From Fusibacter_A sp965140735 (GTDB lineage: Bacteria > Bacillota > Clostridia > Peptostreptococcales > Acidaminobacteraceae), in the NCBI GenBank assembly GCA_965140735.1, contig OZ223306.1:1550001-1614000 (forward strand): a DNA stretch of 64,000 bases, given 5' to 3'. The stretch's first letter is position 1, and each line of letters opens with the position of its first letter. The notes beneath the pieces are model-generated. The model was given only the letters and a program-made list of their open reading frames with translations. It was not told the origin of the DNA and did not search any database. Below are positions 17,310 to 25,977 of the stretch, piece after piece. The translations under genes and the position numbers were made by a program.

Positions 17310-18926
17310 ATGAAAGTAAAACGCAAAGAAAAATTCATACTGGGATTCCTAATCACACTTCTTCTGATTTTAGGCTTCTTCTATGTGAAATACACTACCT
17401 TTACATCCCATTCAATATCACATGTTCAAATTATAAATAGTGCACAAGAGGTGCTCGATCAGTTTGATTTCGATGCAAAGAGCCCATATCAAGCTTTTGA
17501 TAAACGCATAAGTATAGAAGATCCAAAGAAGATCCATGCGAATATAGATGAACCACTCTATTTAAATATGATCAATCAATTCAAAAATACAAAACTCTAT
17601 AAGATCATTGATATTAATAACGATGGCTTTATACTTGAAAGTAGTGATGATGCCACTTATATTTTACTGCCACATTCAAACATGATCTCAAGTTCAAAAG
17701 CTCTATTGAAGTATTATCCTGAGCTTATGCCCAGCACCCTTACTCTAAATCAAATGCCGATCACATCCATAGCATTAAACACTTGGTCTTATCGCTCTAG
17801 AGATAACCAGTGGATTGATCTAACTGACGAAGAATGGCAACATTTAGAGTCTACCAATACAAGCTATTTTGATTTACAAAGTGATGATATCCAATTAGAT
17901 TTTCACTCTGATAAACCCTATTCATTAGGCATGTTAAAAGTTTTAGACTCTAAAAACAATCAAGTTGTCTATGAAGCTGAATTAGAAGATAATAGCTTAT
18001 TTGTACCTGAGTATGATGGCACTTTTACCTATCAACTCCAATTGATTTATAGTGATGATGTGGCCTATAGAGGTGATCTTACGGCAAAATTCACTGTTGA
18101 AATTGATCGTCCAATAAAAGTAACATTGGATAAAGATCAAATTGAACAAGGTGACTACAGTGTACTTTCCATCCAATACGCTTCAGAAACAGATCATTTC
18201 ACAGTGGAACAATTCCCTTATGAAGTTGAATTTTTCAAGGGAAAAAGCGATTTAAGAGCTATTCTCTATGCAGATTATAGAACTAAAGCTGGCGATTATC
18301 CCTTTATTGTTAAGGACTCCTCAAACGGCGAGCATTGGCCCCTCAAATTTAAAATTATACCGCGTAAATTTCATATACAACAACTCGTCATAGATGAAAG
18401 CGTTGCTAAAAGCACAAAAAATGATACTGCTAATGCCGAGTTCGCTCAAAAATATTCGCCTTTGAGAATGCAATCTTCTGACAAAGATCTCACAGATGGT
18501 GATTATATGATCCCAACAACTGGACGACTTTCAACAGAATATGGTGAAACAAGATATGTCAATGGCTCGCCTACTTCTTATAGACATTCAGGCCTTGACA
18601 TCGCAACCCCTAGGGGAACACACGTATACGCTACAAACTCTGGTAAAGTCCTTTTAGCAACACCACTTATCTTAACAGGGAACACGATCTTAATAGATCA
18701 CGGTCAAGGCATATTTAGTACTTATTTTCACCTCAATAAACTTACAGTAAAAGAAGGTGAAATGGTGAAAAAAGGAGATTTAATTGGTGAAGTTGGCACC
18801 ACTGGCTTTTCAACAGGCCCACATCTTCATTTTATAATTTCGTACTATAACCATAATCTTGAACCTGGTTATTTTTTAGTAGGCGAACCCATCACTTACA
18901 ATAATTATAAAAAGTTTTTAAAATAA
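17310..18926 (+). CDS. M23 family metallopeptidase, membrane-anchored
   Basis: A 538-residue exported protein. An N-terminal hydrophobic helix (about 8-26) acts as a signal or membrane anchor. About 380 residues of extracellular sequence without recognised motifs follow, including beta-rich regions around 190-360. The C-terminal M23 (LytM-type) domain spans about 405-535. It keeps the zinc ligands RHSGLD (His and Asp) and HLHF (second His pair) and the glycine-rich core (VYATNSGKVL). M23 enzymes cut peptidoglycan cross-bridges or stems. Start behind GGAGGTC. It is a single gene ending in a strong shared terminator. Confidence 0.88.
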   Translation: MKVKRKEKFILGFLITLLLILGFFYVKYTTFTSHSISHVQIINSAQEVLDQFDFDAKSPYQAFDKRISIEDPKKIHANIDEPLYLNMINQFKNTKLYKIIDINNDGFILESSDDATYILLPHSNMISSSKALLKYYPELMPSTLTLNQMPITSIALNTWSYRSRDNQWIDLTDEEWQHLESTNTSYFDLQSDDIQLDFHSDKPYSLGMLKVLDSKNNQVVYEAELEDNSLFVPEYDGTFTYQLQLIYSDDVAYRGDLTAKFTVEIDRPIKVTLDKDQIEQGDYSVLSIQYASETDHFTVEQFPYEVEFFKGKSDLRAILYADYRTKAGDYPFIVKDSSNGEHWPLKFKIIPRKFHIQQLVIDESVAKSTKNDTANAEFAQKYSPLRMQSSDKDLTDGDYMIPTTGRLSTEYGETRYVNGSPTSYRHSGLDIATPRGTHVYATNSGKVLLATPLILTGNTILIDHGQGIFSTYFHLNKLTVKEGEMVKKGDLIGEVGTTGFSTGPHLHFIISYYNHNLEPGYFLVGEPITYNNYKKFLK

Positions 18927-18968
18927 TCACTCGATAGAATGTCAAATGGATATAAAAAAAGCTCTATA

Positions 18969-19029
18969 AAAAATGCCATGGATCGCTTTATATGACAACA
19001 TTGTCACAAGCTCAATCCATGGCATTTTT
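18969..19029. terminator. Strong bidirectional terminator with nested hairpin
   Basis: Fifteen-base perfect arms AAAAATGCCATGGAT and ATCCATGGCATTTTT give A- and T-runs on both sides, so it can end transcription in either direction. Its loop holds a second hairpin, TGACAA / TTGTCA. The last codons of the minus-strand gene ending at 19012 lie inside the downstream arm. Confidence 0.88.
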
Positions 19030-20139
19030 ACTGATTTGATTGAATAAATCAACATCCCAAGTATCCTGAATAAACAAAGTACGATTGTATTCAAGATTTA
19101 TTTCTTCAACATCTAAATTATTATTTTTACCCCCTAAATTAATGACTTTGACACTTGGCCTGCTAGGACTTGCATGTCTAAACTGAGTGACAACACCAAT
19201 TCTACCATCTGATAATACGACACCAGACCCAGGGGGAAAAATACATATATTACTGGTCAGCGTTCGATAAATTTTAGGATCAATTTTAAAAACCGATTCT
19301 GTCATTAAGATCTCTAAAGCTTTATAAATAGGCATTTTGGACCGATAGACTCTATTCGTTGTCATGGCATCGTACATGTCGCAAACTGTTACAATTTTTA
19401 CGTACTCAGGAATTTCAATCCCTTTTAATCCAAGTGGATAACCTGAACCATCCAATTTTTCATGGTGAAGTCTAATAATTTGTTTAGAGAGATAAGGGAT
19501 CTGAGACACCGTTTCCGTAATTTCATAGCCAAATTGTGCATGTTTTTCAACCTCAATACGTTCTTCAAAGGTTAGTGAACTGGGTTTATTGATTAAAACG
19601 GGGCTGATTTTCATTTTACCAATATCATGTAATAATGCCCCCAGCGCAATATGTTTAATATCTTCTTTTTGATACTCCAGCGCCTTAGCCGTCAGAATCG
19701 ACAAAATAGCAACATTCACATTATGCTTATAGGTATAGCCATCGGATTGTAGCAAATCTACCACTGTATATAAAATTTGATCTGCATTTTCTAAAGTCTC
19801 AATCAAAAGTTCTAAAACTTCTTCAACTAACTTTAAATTTCCTTTTGGAATAACAGCCTTTACCCCAAGTTTTTCTTGATACATAACATCATCAAAAACT
19901 CTTTTGATGCTCGCAATAGATTTGTCCATTTCATTTTCAGGTAATAGATCCTTTTCTTTTAAATCCTTCCTAATTGAATTCATAACATAGACAACATCGA
20001 CATTATGACTCAACAGTTTCGAAAGAACATCGTTGTTAATAACTGTTCCTTTTTTGATGAGCATTGTGCCATGTTCTGTAAAAATTGGTTTACCGATTTC
20101 ATTTCCTAGTATAGATGAACTAACGTGAGTTGTCTGCAT
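19012..20139 (-). CDS. HD-GYP domain phosphodiesterase
   Basis: About 375 residues from the ATG behind TGGAG at 20139. The N-terminal about 115 residues start MQTTHVSSSILGNEIGKPIF, a small domain common in front of HD-GYP domains. The HD-GYP domain (about 135-310) has HDIGKMKISPVLI, HAQFGYEI, RLHHEKLDGSGYPLGL and VCDMYDAM, so all metal-binding residues are present. A C-terminal beta domain (about 315-370, with GVVLSDGRIGVVTQF) follows. It has no receiver, GAF or membrane segment. It should hydrolyse c-di-GMP in the cytosol. It is a single gene between converging and diverging neighbours. Confidence 0.9.
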   Translation of the reverse strand: MQTTHVSSSILGNEIGKPIFTEHGTMLIKKGTVINNDVLSKLLSHNVDVVYVMNSIRKDLKEKDLLPENEMDKSIASIKRVFDDVMYQEKLGVKAVIPKGNLKLVEEVLELLIETLENADQILYTVVDLLQSDGYTYKHNVNVAILSILTAKALEYQKEDIKHIALGALLHDIGKMKISPVLINKPSSLTFEERIEVEKHAQFGYEITETVSQIPYLSKQIIRLHHEKLDGSGYPLGLKGIEIPEYVKIVTVCDMYDAMTTNRVYRSKMPIYKALEILMTESVFKIDPKIYRTLTSNICIFPPGSGVVLSDGRIGVVTQFRHASPSRPSVKVINLGGKNNNLDVEEINLEYNRTLFIQDTWDVDLFNQISKNAMD

Positions 20140-20390
20140 GATTCGCTCCAATAAAGTATTTTACGATTTTACTATATCCTGTAAACAAATGATATGTATA
20201 ACAATATATGTAGTATAAACACTATTTTATTTGCTTATGAGCGCTTTCTTATAATTATATCGGCACAACTTAAATATTCTTTAGCATGATCACGTCCTTT
20301 TTCTGTTTTTTTATGTCTATTGCATCCCTAAATAATTTTTTTCGATAGCCTCATTTGCAGGGATCCTATTACACTAGACTTTGTAAACCC
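20140..20390. other. Intergenic stretch, no feature recognised
   Basis: AT-rich leader of the HD-GYP gene at 20139. It contains no open frame of note and no riboswitch-like or repeat structure that I can support. Confidence 0.4.
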
Positions 20391-20432
20391 TAATAACGCC
20401 CACCATAACAACATTGCCAATGGGCGTTATTA
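20391..20432. terminator. Terminator after the metallophosphoesterase operon
   Basis: Perfect 12-bp arms TAATAACGCCCA and TGGGCGTTATTA flank an 18-nt loop. It lies just past the stop at 20435 of the minus-strand operon. The T-tract on the minus strand is weak, so efficiency may be modest. Confidence 0.6.
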
Positions 20433-20434
20433 TA

Positions 20435-21271
20435 TTATTCTATTGTAAAAACAGCAATTTGAGGTATATTACCGAATCGATATCTCATTTTTGTGTTGCC
20501 CAGTCCTGTGTTGACATATAAAAGTGAATTTCTTTCGTTATCTATTTTATAATAACCATCTGTATAGACTTTTGATAACGGTGGTGTAACAATTGGCCCT
20601 AGAATCGGTAGATTGATTTGGCCACCATGACTATGCCCGGATAAAATCAAATCAAAAGGTTTGTCCTCTGCATATTCATATAAATCTGGTTCATGTAAAA
20701 TCAGAATATTGTAATGTGAAGCTTCTATTTTGTTTTCAATAAAATCAAAGTTGGGTTTACCAAGCATACCGTCATCAATCCCATAAAAATCAAAAGATCT
20801 CCCACTCTCCATTTTATACGAAAGCATCTCATTGATTAAAACTATAAAACCTGCCTCTGACATAAAATCTTCGTAGATGGCTTTACCACCGCCTCCAAAA
20901 TCATGATTGCCAAATATAGCAATTTTCAAAGCTGTTTTATCAAGTTGCTTCAGTATTTTCAAAGCTTCATCTTTTGATTCATAGGCACTTGGGACATCAA
21001 AAAGATCACCTGTGAAAATGATAATATCAGGCTTTTCTTCATTAATGCGATCTATAACTCTTTTAAACTGCTCTAACCCATAAAAAGGACCTAATTGCGT
21101 ATCCGTAAATTGAACAATTTTTAAATTCATCGAGGATTGATACTCTGTATCATCAGAGACTAGACCATACTCAAGTTTCTTTTTTTCTGTCCTTAGTAAA
21201 TTGGGCTCAACAAATGAAGCATATAAAAATAGCATCAAAATTAGGAGCACTATAGCTAAAACCTTTTTCAT
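20435..21271 (-). CDS. Membrane-anchored metallophosphoesterase (YkuE/YaeI-like)
   Basis: A 278-residue calcineurin-like phosphoesterase with one N-terminal transmembrane helix (about 3-19). The metal-site motifs occur in the family order: QFTDTQLG (about 54-61), FTGDLFD (about 85-91), GNHDFGGGG (about 121-129) and LSGHSHGGQI (about 209-218). These enzymes hydrolyse phosphomonoesters or diesters; substrates range from lipid phosphates to cyclic nucleotides. Its ATG directly follows the stop of the deoxynucleoside kinase gene. It is the last gene of a five-gene operon that also encodes two cyclic-nucleotide-binding proteins, so a nucleotide substrate is possible but not shown. Confidence 0.88.
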   Translation of the reverse strand: MKKVLAIVLLILMLFLYASFVEPNLLRTEKKKLEYGLVSDDTEYQSSMNLKIVQFTDTQLGPFYGLEQFKRVIDRINEEKPDIIIFTGDLFDVPSAYESKDEALKILKQLDKTALKIAIFGNHDFGGGGKAIYEDFMSEAGFIVLINEMLSYKMESGRSFDFYGIDDGMLGKPNFDFIENKIEASHYNILILHEPDLYEYAEDKPFDLILSGHSHGGQINLPILGPIVTPPLSKVYTDGYYKIDNERNSLLYVNTGLGNTKMRYRFGNIPQIAVFTIE

Positions 21272-21973
21272 CTATACCACACGCTTCAAATAAGGTTTTA
21301 TAGCATTCAATATTTTTGATTTTACTTCATCTTTAATAACCCCGTCATCGCCAAGAACACTTTCATTTAAATCCACTCTGATCTTTGGACATAAATCGAA
21401 GGCCTCAAACCAGATTTCATAGTTCTTTTGTAAATCCACGAGGTAATCTCTTGGTATAAGGTCTCCTTCAGTAGATCGGCCTCTCTGATTGATTCTATGA
21501 AGTGCTGTATCTACGCTTACGTCAATATAGATGAGCACTTCCGGTACATTAATGTGTTCAAGCATGTTGCGAAGCAAATCTTTATAGATTATAAACTCAT
21601 CATGAGTCATCTGACCACGATCATGAATCGTCTTTGCAAATATCTCATCACCATATATAGAGCGATCTAAAATTGCTCGATCTCCCATGGCTTCAATCCG
21701 CTTGATATCTCTGAAACGATCATTGAGAAACATCACTTGGATAATAGCACTCCATCTAGATTGATCTTCATAAAATAAATCTAACATTCTTTGTGCCAAA
21801 CTATCCTTGCCATCCTCTTTTAACTCTTCAAACACTGGCATATCCAAAGCTTCGCTTAAAAATTTACCGATTGTACTCTTTCCTGCACCTATGATGCCAT
21901 CTATTACTATTGCCATGTTGTTATGATTGCCTCCATTTTTATATTGATCCTTAACGACAGATGAAAAATCCAT
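21272..21973 (-). CDS. Deoxynucleoside kinase
   Basis: About 233 residues. The P-loop GIIGAGKST lies near residue 30, DRSIYGDEIF in the middle supplies the DRS motif, and a basic lid INQRGRSTEGD follows near 165. This is the dAK/dGK/dCK-type family that phosphorylates salvaged deoxynucleosides with ATP. I start at the ATG at 21973, five bases behind AGGAG. A second ATG 57 bp inside (MAIVIDG) has GGAGG but 13 nt of spacing, so it is less likely. Start uncertainty affects only about 19 N-terminal residues. Fourteen bases separate it from the upstream gene, so it is in the same operon. Confidence 0.9.
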   Translation of the reverse strand: MDFSSVVKDQYKNGGNHNNMAIVIDGIIGAGKSTIGKFLSEALDMPVFEELKEDGKDSLAQRMLDLFYEDQSRWSAIIQVMFLNDRFRDIKRIEAMGDRAILDRSIYGDEIFAKTIHDRGQMTHDEFIIYKDLLRNMLEHINVPEVLIYIDVSVDTALHRINQRGRSTEGDLIPRDYLVDLQKNYEIWFEAFDLCPKIRVDLNESVLGDDGVIKDEVKSKILNAIKPYLKRVV

Positions 21974-21987
21974 TTGCACTCCTCATG

Positions 21988-23100
21988 TTAAGCTTTCTTT
22001 ATTTCATACATTAAATCTTGAGCACGCTGTTTTAAACTCGTATTATCCGACTTTATTCTGACACTTTGAAGAATGTAACTTCGAGCGTTTTTTATATTGC
22101 CAAATTCAAAATTCAACATTGCCAATTTTAGAGAAAGCTTGATTTCATCATCAGGATCAAGTGCTGATGTTGAATTATACCATGCATCCTCTAGATAACT
22201 CAAGAGTATTTCTCGTGCTTTTTTCGCAGTTTCATAATCATTGACATCCTCTAATAACCATGCATAGGACTGCCAAAGTCTCGCCTTGACAAAACTTGAC
22301 TTTGTAATCACATCTAAAATGGCATTCATTTGGTAAATGTCTGCAAAAACCTGTTGAATATCCGTTTTAACAAGCACTAAATTGTGATTCATCTTATACC
22401 TTGGCAAAGATACCTTGAGTTCATTTCGAACCAAATTATTAATTTTAAAGAACTCAGATCCAAAATTTGTATAATGACAATGAGGGCAACGCCAAAGTTG
22501 ATACCAAAGTTCATCAATATCTTTATAAATATGCCTAAAGTCTTTTGTCTCATGATCCAGTTCCAATTGTGAAAATCTAATTTGATTCACTTTAAAATTG
22601 ATCTCACAAACAGGACAAGTGATATCTTCATCAAAAAGATATTCATAATGCTCTGGTGGCAATAATTTATGATAACTTCTCTCCGATTTTATTTCAACAT
22701 GCGTTTCTTTTTTTAAAATTTTAACTTCTTTTCTTTTGCTATAGAACTGTTCTGCTTGATTCTGAGCCAAAAGTTTATCATTTATTGCTTCGAGTTCATC
22801 TGATAAAAGAGAAAGCATTTCAATTGTTTTGAGTGGATTAGACTCCACAAAAACATCCAAATACTGAAGTGGTACATAGAGTATTTCCGTTTTTTCAGTA
22901 CATTTGGCATCGTACTCAAATGGCAGTCGATTCAAAGTCCTCTCAAGTTCCAAGTATCCACCTTCACGAACTTGTTTAAATACAAGTGTATTTTCTTTAT
23001 ACAAACTAACTGAACCCAATTTTATAATAAAAATCCCATCAGGCACGAGGCCCTTATTGTAAATAATATCTGATTCATTGAATTGGATGGTCTCAAACAT
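21988..23100 (-). CDS. Cyclic-nucleotide-binding protein with DUF2225 domain
   Basis: About 370 residues, started at the ATG behind AAGGG at 23100, only 1 bp after the previous stop. Residues 1-115 form a cNMP-binding beta roll (IFIIKLGSVSLY, GGYLELERTL), but the phosphate-binding cassette is degenerate compared with its neighbour. A DUF2225 domain follows (about 145-355) with two CxxC pairs, CPVC near 163 and CPHC near 205, probably a zinc site. It ends in helical, TPR-like sequence. DUF2225 proteins have no settled function. The gene may have arisen as a sensor fused to a zinc effector, working with the adjacent one-domain cNMP protein. Confidence 0.82.
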   Translation of the reverse strand: MFETIQFNESDIIYNKGLVPDGIFIIKLGSVSLYKENTLVFKQVREGGYLELERTLNRLPFEYDAKCTEKTEILYVPLQYLDVFVESNPLKTIEMLSLLSDELEAINDKLLAQNQAEQFYSKRKEVKILKKETHVEIKSERSYHKLLPPEHYEYLFDEDITCPVCEINFKVNQIRFSQLELDHETKDFRHIYKDIDELWYQLWRCPHCHYTNFGSEFFKINNLVRNELKVSLPRYKMNHNLVLVKTDIQQVFADIYQMNAILDVITKSSFVKARLWQSYAWLLEDVNDYETAKKAREILLSYLEDAWYNSTSALDPDDEIKLSLKLAMLNFEFGNIKNARSYILQSVRIKSDNTSLKQRAQDLMYEIKKA

Positions 23101-23101
23101 T

Positions 23102-23485
23102 TTAACATCCCTTCTCGCCACAAAGTGCTCGCGTAGATTCAATTCTAGCTGCTAAAGTTTTCAACATGTTAATAGCGTATTTGGGCTCTAACGTTATGAA
23201 CTGACCAAAATTTTCTTTTCCGATCCTGAGCGCTACTACGGCCTCTTTTGCAATAATCGTTGCCGATCTTTTATGATCCTGTATAACCGCCATCTCACCA
23301 AAAACTGCACCCGCTTTTAATTTAGCTAATACAATCATTCGCCCATCTATGTCACTGGTTCTACACACAACTACAGAACCATTTAACAGGATATAAATAG
23401 CATCTCCTGATTCACCTTCAAAAAAAACAATGTCATCTTGTGCGAATTTCACAATACTGCCGATTTTACGCAAAGCATCATTCAT
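23102..23485 (-). CDS. Single-domain cyclic-nucleotide-binding protein
   Basis: About 127 residues, nearly all one cNMP-binding domain. The beta roll reads FFEGESGDAIYILLNGSVVV, and the phosphate-binding cassette is FGEMAVIQDHKRSATIIA with the conserved Glu and Arg intact. There is no helix-turn-helix, kinase or channel part, so it must act through a partner. The start chosen (23485, behind GAGGG) overlaps the end of the MFS gene by 8 bp. The next gene begins 1 bp after its stop. Intact ligand residues suggest it binds cAMP or cGMP; the CHASE2 cyclase at 58527 is a possible source. Confidence 0.87.
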   Translation of the reverse strand: MNDALRKIGSIVKFAQDDIVFFEGESGDAIYILLNGSVVVCRTSDIDGRMIVLAKLKAGAVFGEMAVIQDHKRSATIIAKEAVVALRIGKENFGQFITLEPKYAINMLKTLAARIESTRALCGEKGC

Positions 23486-24695
23486 AGTTTTCCCTCGCAT
23501 TTTTATATTTAATCAGTGAAATCACTAAGAAATTTAAAATGAGTATAATAAAAACAACCCACAATATACTCTTGATACCAATATAAATTGAAATATAGGT
23601 TCCAATTGCAGGTGATATCATCCAACCTATACTCCCCACTAATCCCTGTAATCCAAAAAGAGAACCACGGTGTTCTGGGACTGTTAATTCAGCTGTCATG
23701 GAGGTAATTAATGGTTCAATACCACCAATGAGTAAAAATAATAACCCATACAGACCAATAAAGGCATAAAGCGAATGACTCATGTTTAAAATTAAGGCAA
23801 CCCCTACAGCAAGTCCCAGTAGTAATGAAATCAAATTAAATTTATTATAGCGATCTCCTAATCGACTGATAGAAAAAGCTGCAAACGTTGTCATTATACC
23901 CACAAACCCATTTACAGCTCCTGTAAATGCAGCAGTACCTTCCTTAGTATGCATCAATTCTTGTATATATAAAGGAATAAATGGCATAAATATTGATCTA
24001 ATAATTCTGTGGAAAAATAACATTAATAGCATCAAAGAAATACTCATTGTCAAAATTTTACCATAAGGTAATGTCTGTTTTTTGCCACGAGAATCATTAT
24101 TTTCTTTTTGAAGTCTCTCAAGAGACGACTTGTCTTCAACAAGCCAAAAGGTGATAAAAAGGGCCCCAACTAGCATCAAGAATGCCCCAAGAAAAAAGCT
24201 GACTCTATATCCAAAATGTTCTGCAACAATGCCACCAAGAAAAGGCCCTAGAGAATAGCCAATAAAAGTTGAAGAAGATAAAAAGCCAAGTGCATAAGAA
24301 AGCTTATTATTAGGCGTATTTGAAGCAACAAATGTAGATGAAGCCGTAACCGTTCCCGTGAAAAAGCCTTGTAAAAGTCTCAAAATTAAAAGTTGCCATA
24401 CATGGCTAACCATCCCCATGAGGCCTATAATAAAAACGGCTGTAAACATAGCTCTTTGAATCATCACTTTTTTACCATACCGATCAGATAGTAAGCCCCA
24501 AACAGGCGCCATGATTGCCATTGTAACAGCAGGTGCCGCACTGAGAAGTCCAGTATACAGTTTTAATGTCGTTGAATCAGTTACACCTAGATCTTGTATA
24601 TAGAAAGGCATAAAAGGCAAGCCGAATCCAAAACTTGTCAACGAAATAATTTGTGCAATCCATAAAATATAAAGATTCGATTTCCATTGTTCCAT
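23478..24695 (-). CDS. MFS transporter
   Basis: About 405 residues with 12 predicted membrane segments. The MFS loop motif GLLSDRYGKKVMIQR (between helices 2 and 3) is followed by the helix-5 drug-efflux type signature SYALGFLSSSTFIGYSLGPFLGG. It resembles TetA/YfmO-type drug:proton antiporters. The start at 24695 follows GAGGTG with five bases of spacing; 13 codons upstream lack such a site. It is the first gene of a five-gene operon (24695 to 20435) with gaps of 14 bp or less. Its substrate is unknown and the tie to cNMP-binding proteins is unusual. Confidence 0.88.
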   Translation of the reverse strand: MEQWKSNLYILWIAQIISLTSFGFGLPFMPFYIQDLGVTDSTTLKLYTGLLSAAPAVTMAIMAPVWGLLSDRYGKKVMIQRAMFTAVFIIGLMGMVSHVWQLLILRLLQGFFTGTVTASSTFVASNTPNNKLSYALGFLSSSTFIGYSLGPFLGGIVAEHFGYRVSFFLGAFLMLVGALFITFWLVEDKSSLERLQKENNDSRGKKQTLPYGKILTMSISLMLLMLFFHRIIRSIFMPFIPLYIQELMHTKEGTAAFTGAVNGFVGIMTTFAAFSISRLGDRYNKFNLISLLLGLAVGVALILNMSHSLYAFIGLYGLLFLLIGGIEPLITSMTAELTVPEHRGSLFGLQGLVGSIGWMISPAIGTYISIYIGIKSILWVVFIILILNFLVISLIKYKNARENYE

Positions 24696-24750
24696 TCTGT
24701 CACCTCGATAAGTAGTTAAAGTATCAAAATCCAATAGTTGAGCAACTCTC

Positions 24751-24797
24751 TACCATGTGATATCGTTTACGGCAAGTACGCGATACAGCATATGGTA
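24751..24797. repeat. Long imperfect inverted repeat between operons
   Basis: Arms TACCAT / ATGGTA and inner arms TATCG / CGATA form an interrupted hairpin in the 157 bp between the end of mnmA and the MFS gene. There is no T-tract on the minus strand, so it is not a normal terminator. It may be an operator or an RNA processing site. Confidence 0.35.
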
Positions 24798-24852
24798 GAG
24801 GGCGTGTGAAACTGGATTCTGACACTCTAATGATAAGTTAATTGATTTTACT

Positions 24853-25956
24853 CTATTTAATAGTACCGCCGCCTACAAGCTTCTTACCGTCGTAAAAGAC
24901 AACAGCTTGTCCAGGCGTAATAGCCCTTTGAGGCGTATCAAAAACAACTTTAACCTCGTCTTTTGAAACAGGATAAAGCGTACATTTTGCCGGTTTGGCA
25001 CTGTATCTAATTTTAGCTTCACAAGCATAAGCCCCTTCTAATTTATCAAAAGGTATAAAATTAATTGTATCTGCAACAAGTACATCACTAAAGACTTCAT
25101 CTCCTTCACCAAGTACCACTTGATTTTGATCTGCATTTATTGAAATGACATACATTGGCTTGCCGAATGTCACGCCTAGGCCTTTGCGCTGTCCTACAGT
25201 AAAATTAACGACACCTAAATGCGTCCCCAATACATTGCCTTTCGAATCTATAAAGTTACCTTTTTTATCTTTGATCTCACTGTTTCGCTTTAGAAACCCC
25301 ACATAATCTTGATCTGGTATAAAACAAATCTCCTGACTATCCGATTTCTCAGAGATCTGAACATCAAATTGTGACGCAATTTTTCTAACCACATCTTTAG
25401 ATTCAAAGTCACCAAGGGGCATCAAAATATGTTTTAATTGATCTTGAGTTAAATTATAGATCGCATAGGTTTGATCTTTCTGAATTGCATTAGATTGTTC
25501 TACAAGATAACGATCCGTCAAATCATCGTGATAAATCTTTGCATAGTGTCCTGTGGCCACATAATAAGCCCCCAATTGATGCGCTTTTTCTAGAAGTGCG
25601 TCAAACTTGACAAACTTGTTACACGCGATACAAGGATTTGGTGTTCTCCCATGCTTGTATTCATCAATAAAATAATCCACAACCGTTTCTTTAAAAACAG
25701 TTTTAAAATCAAGCGCATAAAAAGGAATCCCTATTTGCATACATACCCTTCTGGCATCTTCAACAGAGGAGAGACTACAACATCCACCATCATTCATAAA
25801 ATGTGATTCACTTAGAAAATCGTCTTGCCATAATCTCATGTTGACACCAATGACTTCATAGCCCATCTGCTTAAGTTGGTATGCAGCCACAGTACTGTCC
25901 ACCCCCCCACTCATGCCAACGACTACTTTGTTTTTGTCCAGATTATAATTGTTCAT
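24853..25956 (-). CDS. mnmA: tRNA 2-thiouridine synthase MnmA
   Basis: A 367-residue tRNA-specific 2-thiouridylase that makes s2U34 in tRNA for Lys, Gln and Glu. The PP-loop GMSGGVDST lies at 14-22. The catalytic Cys are C109 in NPCIAC and C211 in EICFIP, both in place. The C-terminal beta domain (about 240-365) is complete. It lies 21 bp downstream of a cysteine desulfurase gene on the same strand, the usual sulfur donor for this reaction in Gram-positive bacteria. Start behind GAGAGG. Confidence 0.96.
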   Translation of the reverse strand: MNNYNLDKNKVVVGMSGGVDSTVAAYQLKQMGYEVIGVNMRLWQDDFLSESHFMNDGGCCSLSSVEDARRVCMQIGIPFYALDFKTVFKETVVDYFIDEYKHGRTPNPCIACNKFVKFDALLEKAHQLGAYYVATGHYAKIYHDDLTDRYLVEQSNAIQKDQTYAIYNLTQDQLKHILMPLGDFESKDVVRKIASQFDVQISEKSDSQEICFIPDQDYVGFLKRNSEIKDKKGNFIDSKGNVLGTHLGVVNFTVGQRKGLGVTFGKPMYVISINADQNQVVLGEGDEVFSDVLVADTINFIPFDKLEGAYACEAKIRYSAKPAKCTLYPVSKDEVKVVFDTPQRAITPGQAVVFYDGKKLVGGGTIK

Positions 25957-25977
25957 ATTACCGTTCCTCTCTTATTC

